A stretch of DNA of 64,000 nt from Rhabditoides inermis (taxonomy: Eukaryota; Nematoda; Chromadorea; Rhabditida; Rhabditidae), in NCBI GenBank assembly GCA_963966185.1, contig CAWZYM010000103.1, positions 153,501 to 217,500 on the forward strand. Reading direction: 5' to 3'. Positions 60,692 through 64,000 of this stretch are shown here, one piece after another. A program made the translations under genes and the position numbers. The notes under the pieces were generated by a model. That model was given only the letters and a program-made list of their open reading frames with translations. It was not told where the DNA came from and did not search any database. How positions within the stretch are numbered: the first letter of the stretch is position 1; the number at the start of each line of letters is the position of its first letter.

Positions 60692-61143
60692 CTATCTCTT
60701 GCAGCCGCTCGGTCTGGTGGCGTGGGGCTCGAAGCTCATGTTCAACCAGGTCGACGAGACACAAGCGGTCGAGTTCATCCGGGTAAGTGTTGTTCTTCTA
60801 ACGTTCCATATTGTCGACGTTGTACTGTATTCAATTACAGTGAAAAAGACACTCTCCACATTGACGTAGCCACCGATCTCACAGAATGCTTACAGATATT
60901 AGGATTACGAATCGCGAGCTACCAGATGTCAGTAGAACCACCACGCCGTTTCAGAAACACGCACACGTGGCGCCCGAGGATCTGTTCAAGCAGGGACAGT
61001 ACACACTGCACCTCATCCATCCCGCTGAGATCGTGTCTGACAAGGCCGATGGAAATGTGAGTGAGAGAGAGGGAGAGAGAGAGAGGGGGGGAGAGGGGAG
61101 AGAGAGAAGAGGGAAAAAGAGAGGGAGAGAAAGAGAGCGAGGT

Positions 61144-61174
<31 letters not shown>

Positions 61175-61253
61175 ACCCACGACGCTCTCCCAGGTCTGCC
61201 CGCACCACCCCGGCAACGGCGCGCCTAAGGAGCAGAAGCTGGCTAGGGACTGA
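59762..61253 (+). CDS. secreted/lumenal DUF3105-type protein, TP53I13-like
   Basis: Eight exons (59762-59857, 59937-60014, 60129-60241, 60361-60439, 60510-60638, 60705-60782, 60955-61056, 61194-61253) close in phase to 244 residues. Residues 1-16 ([16 protein letters not shown]) form a clear signal peptide. Residues about 97-145 carry the DUF3105 core, [18 protein letters not shown] followed by [16 protein letters not shown]. That is the region by which animal TP53I13 (p53-inducible protein 13) proteins resemble bacterial DUF3105 proteins. No membrane segment follows. Biochemical role unknown. Its position 41 bases behind the UTP25 polyadenylation signal suggests a downstream operon gene. Assignment to TP53I13 is from family knowledge and less certain than the domain call. 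Confidence 0.78.
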
Positions 61254-61361
61254 GTATCAGTCTAATCAAGCCACTGATATTCTCCACGCTCACAGTATTG
61301 CAACGTGCCCTTATCCCCCCACTTGTCCACGCATAATTGTCGCACACGTGTATCATCATAA

Positions 61362-61367
61362 TTTATT
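61362..61367 (-). terminator. AATAAA polyadenylation signal of ATOX1
   Basis: AATAAA on the minus strand about 100 bases beyond the ATOX1 stop. ATOX1 converges on the TP53I13-like gene, with stops 215 bases apart. Confidence 0.6.
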
Positions 61368-61468
61368 CCATAAATGTACAATATACACAACCAGAGAGAG
61401 AGAGAGGGGAAACACCGTGATCTAATACTAGGGGGCAATTGCATATGGCTATAGATGGGATGAGAGAC

Positions 61469-62252
61469 TCACAGCTGGCGCACCTCCTTGCCCGTCTTCT
61501 TGATCTGCTCCAGAACGACGTCGGCGGGAAGTTCGGTGCGCACCTGTAAGACAAATACAATCGAACTATAGTTCTAATCTCGCAATAAGTTGCGCACAGT
61601 GAGGTAGATCAGAGAAAGACGGAGAGTCAACTCGCGGTAATAGCGCGCAAAACTAGAGAGGCAGACGGTTATGGCACCGTGTTTCGTATTGCAAGCGAGG
61701 TAGATCGAAAACTATCGCTGTGGCGCATCGCAGGCTATATCAGCTTCGTATACTAATGGATCTGAGAGTAGGTGCTAAGAAGACACAACACATTTCAAGG
61801 AAAAGATAAGAATATGTGTGGTGAGACTGTTCAGTTTTTGTGTATGTTTTAGGGTGACAGAGACATAGGCAGAGGCAGCAAGCAGGGGATAGCCAGACTG
61901 TGATTCGAGATAAACATTTGATTTTGAGAGAAATCGAGTGTAGAAGAGACTGACGGCAACACTACAGTGGAGCGCGTACCAATAAGAAAGTAGAATCCAA
62001 GACTATTAACAAAATAACATACATTTTCGGGAGGTACAGTTCGCAAAAACAGGGTACAGTACCTTGATGGTCTTGGTGGGCACGTCGATGGAGATGATCT
62101 CGAGCTTGTCCTCGCCCAGCTTGCCCAGCACTCGCCGCGCCGCCCCCGCGCATCCCTCGCACGTCATACCCATCTCGAACGTGTACTCCTATGCAAATTA
62201 GGTTGGTATCGATCGATACTTGGTAGAATGCTCCGCCCGCACTCACCGGCAT
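61469..62252 (-). CDS. ATOX1: ATOX1 cytosolic copper chaperone
   Basis: Carries Cu(I) to the copper ATPases of the secretory pathway. Three minus-strand exons (62247-62252, 62063-62188, 61469-61543) give 68 residues, the usual ATOX1 length. The copper site is the MTCEGC motif near residues 10-15. The conserved basic loop appears as IKKTGKEV near the C-terminus. The fold order (EYTFEMGM strand, cysteine loop, helix AARRVLGKLG, strand IISIDVPTKTIKV) matches the heavy-metal-associated domain. The first exon contributes only Met-Pro. Confidence 0.93.
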
Positions 62253-63170
62253 TGTGTAGTAGGGTAGAGTGAGTGAGTCGGGTACAGCCGGCGGCAAACT
62301 GATTCTATCGCGCGCACCACACCGGTCTCACTTCGGAGACACACCTGCGAGACAGACAGGGAATCGATAATCAGGCACTATCTGTCTGATTCGCGGATAT
62401 CGGAACACACACGAAGCGAACGCGACGGAGAATGGAGAAAGAACAAACAGCTGATAGTGCGTGGAACGTCGGATCAAGTTGGAGAGAGGAGAGAATGCGG
62501 CGAGGGTTGCGAGGAGGAAGGATATATATATATATATATATATATAGGGTTGCGGAAGGCGGCTCATTTCTCTATGCGAGACCATCATTTCACGATGCGA
62601 CACCATCGTTTCTCAATGCGAGACAGCGTCGTGCAAACAGTGTGCGACGTTGACGCGCCTGCGAACTACAGAAAGAGAGAAACGTATTGGTGTCAATCGG
62701 AACGTATGCGACGAGGGTTGCGAGAAAAGGCGTATGCGAAGGTTGCGGGAAGGCCCGCGGCACTCATCTATCTCACAATGCGAAACCATCATCAATCGAT
62801 TCGCGCGTCGCCCGGGGAGGGTGTGTGTGTGTGTGTGAGGGGCACTCACTGGTAATGCGCCACACCGGTCAGTCCACGCCCCCACCTACGCTACGCTCGA
62901 ATCGCATGTCATTTGCATAAGCCTCAACACTCATGTTATTGATTAAAAATCGTGCTATTATTTTCTTGTAATGTTCTAATCATGAGCTAAATGTGTCGAC
63001 ACGTCCGGTTCATGTGTCGTTGTTCTCTAACAAACAAGTCGTGACCGTTTTCTCCGACATCTCGAGTTATACAAAATGTTACGTACGTTCGTGATAATGC
63101 CATAAATCGTGATCGTGAACCACCACCAAACCCACGCCATCCATTGCAGCGTTCGTTTGGAAGAAAGAAG
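62253..63170. other. ATOX1-CDK2AP1 intergenic region with local repeats
   Basis: No gene seen. Divergent 5' flanks with an (AT)n run at 62521-62546 and a (GT)n run near 62820-62838. Two diverged copies of a GCGACGAGGGTTGCGAG-containing unit lie around 62490-62640 and 62695-62815, each followed by an AATGCGA(G/A)ACCATCAT-like phrase. Confidence 0.5.
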
Positions 63171-63646
63171 ATGGCGGACGATTTGCAGTCGGCGTCCCTC
63201 CCTCAGTATTCCGTTCCCGGTCCGCAGGTGCAGGGAAGCAGCAAGTACAACCAACTCCTTGCGATCATCGACGAGCTCGGCAAGGACGTCCGCCCCACCT
63301 ACACCGGCAACAAGGCGGGTAGCCTGTGTGAAAAATGTATATCACGTTGCAGGGATGCGCACTGAGTGTGTGTGCGTGGGGTGCACATTGTGCGCGCACT
63401 CACTGACGCACAACGCATTTCGAAATAGTATATTATGTTTTTGTTCCTTGTTTTGTAATGGTTTATTTTATTGTTCCGTTTCAGATCTGCGCGGAGCGTC
63501 TGAAGCGCTCGATCATTCACGCGCGTATTCTGGTGCGTGAGTGTCTGCTCGAAGCGGACAAGGACCGAACGACGGCGAACGCCGCCGCCGCGTCTACCGC
63601 GTCCTCCGCCGCCGCCACTCCTTCATCCTCCACTCCCAAGCAGTAA
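63171..63646 (+). CDS. CDK2AP1: CDK2AP1 / DOC-1 family NuRD subunit
   Basis: Exons 63171-63314 and 63485-63646 give 101 residues. The DOC-1 core is unmistakable: KYNQLLAIIDELGKDVRPTY, then AERLKRSIIHARILVREC. A Ser/Ala/Thr-rich tail replaces the vertebrate C-terminus. The intron must start with GC (AAG followed by gcgggt) to keep the frame. The family binds CDK2 and is a subunit of the NuRD chromatin complex. The stop codon is followed after a single base by the ATG of the next gene. Confidence 0.93.
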
Positions 63647-63647
63647 C

Positions 63648-64000
63648 ATGGCGCAGGTCAAGGTGCGTGATTAGTTGTTATGATGAAGTCAATCAATATG
63701 GTCAATCAACTGTCTCAATTCAATCAATATGTTTATCCGGAATCGTTATATCTGAATATGACAACACAATTCTTCTTCTTTTATGATGAAATGTGTTCTG
63801 ATAACACTACGTTTCTAGCTGCCGCAGCGCCCGGCGTTTGCGCGCTTCCTCCCCTCTTCTCCCTCCCACCCATCCACCCTCGTCGTCTCCACGTACCAGC
63901 TCACTTCGGCGGACGCGCGCGCCGGCTCGCTGCACGTCCTCCGCACCTCCCCCGACTCGCTCGTCGAAACCGCTCTCATTCCCACCACTGCCGGCGTGTT
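63648..64000 (+). CDS. DPH7: DPH7-like WD40 protein, start only (cut by window edge)
   Basis: Exon 1 (63648-63662, MAQVK) splices to 63819 onward. The visible part reads STLVVSTYQL, then GSLHVLRTSPDS and TALIPTTAGV, matching the opening strand of diphthine methyl ester synthase-associated DPH7/WDR85 proteins (a 'STYQL' strand followed by a short display of the logged value). About 67 residues are visible, so the call rests on a short match. DPH7 completes diphthamide formation on elongation factor 2. One base separates it from the CDK2AP1 stop. Confidence 0.6.

Overview
The window is genomic DNA of an invertebrate metazoan. It has spliced genes with short GT-AG (and some GC-AG) introns, GC-rich exons, very abundant (GA)n/(CT)n tracts inside introns, RTE and other non-LTR retroelements, Helitrons and MITEs. 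Acceptor-like AG just before several start codons, together with very tight same-strand gene spacing, suggests a lineage with operons and spliced-leader trans-splicing (nematode-like). The taxon cannot be fixed from the sequence. No tRNA, rRNA or CRISPR was recognised.

Positions 1 to about 38.8 kb hold a scrambled, repeatedly duplicated block. Five genes recur in the same order and orientation: RGP1 (+), a small tail-anchored membrane protein family 'TM' (-), a fast-evolving small protein family 'P' (+), RPAIN (-) and the 3' end of a giant zinc-finger gene (-). Most copies are truncated, frameshifted or lack splice signals. Apparently intact readings are one TM gene of each type (TM-A1, TM-B2), one P2 gene (29.06-29.69 kb) and one RPAIN (37.46-38.77 kb). 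The most complete RGP1 (17.90-20.42 kb) has lost its normal exon-2 acceptor but keeps an in-frame alternative. Two head-to-tail Helitrons (4278-8540) interrupt a TM exon; paralogous copies preserve the empty site. A 552-bp MITE (26106-26657) also has a preserved empty site. Single-copy genes inside this half are a cysteine-rich secreted protein (13.39-14.16 kb), a small coiled-coil/CxxC protein (14.73-15.86 kb) and an orphan exon pair (17.21-17.58 kb).

Positions 39.0-53.2 kb hold one 40-exon minus-strand gene. Its exon phases close perfectly to a 2,314-residue protein with eight U1/C2H2-like zinc fingers, a coiled coil, RS segments and a glutamine-rich tail. An intact, apparently recent RTE-type LINE with a 13-bp target-site duplication lies in its penultimate intron.

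Positions 53.6-64.0 kb are compact and single-copy: elongin B, UTP25, a TP53I13-like DUF3105 protein, ATOX1 (-), CDK2AP1/DOC-1 and the start of a DPH7-like WD40 gene. CDK2AP1 and DPH7 are separated by one base. The genes belong to unrelated housekeeping pathways (Rab6 activation at the Golgi, RPA import, transcription elongation, ribosome biogenesis, copper delivery, chromatin). The clustering therefore reflects genome organisation rather than a shared pathway.
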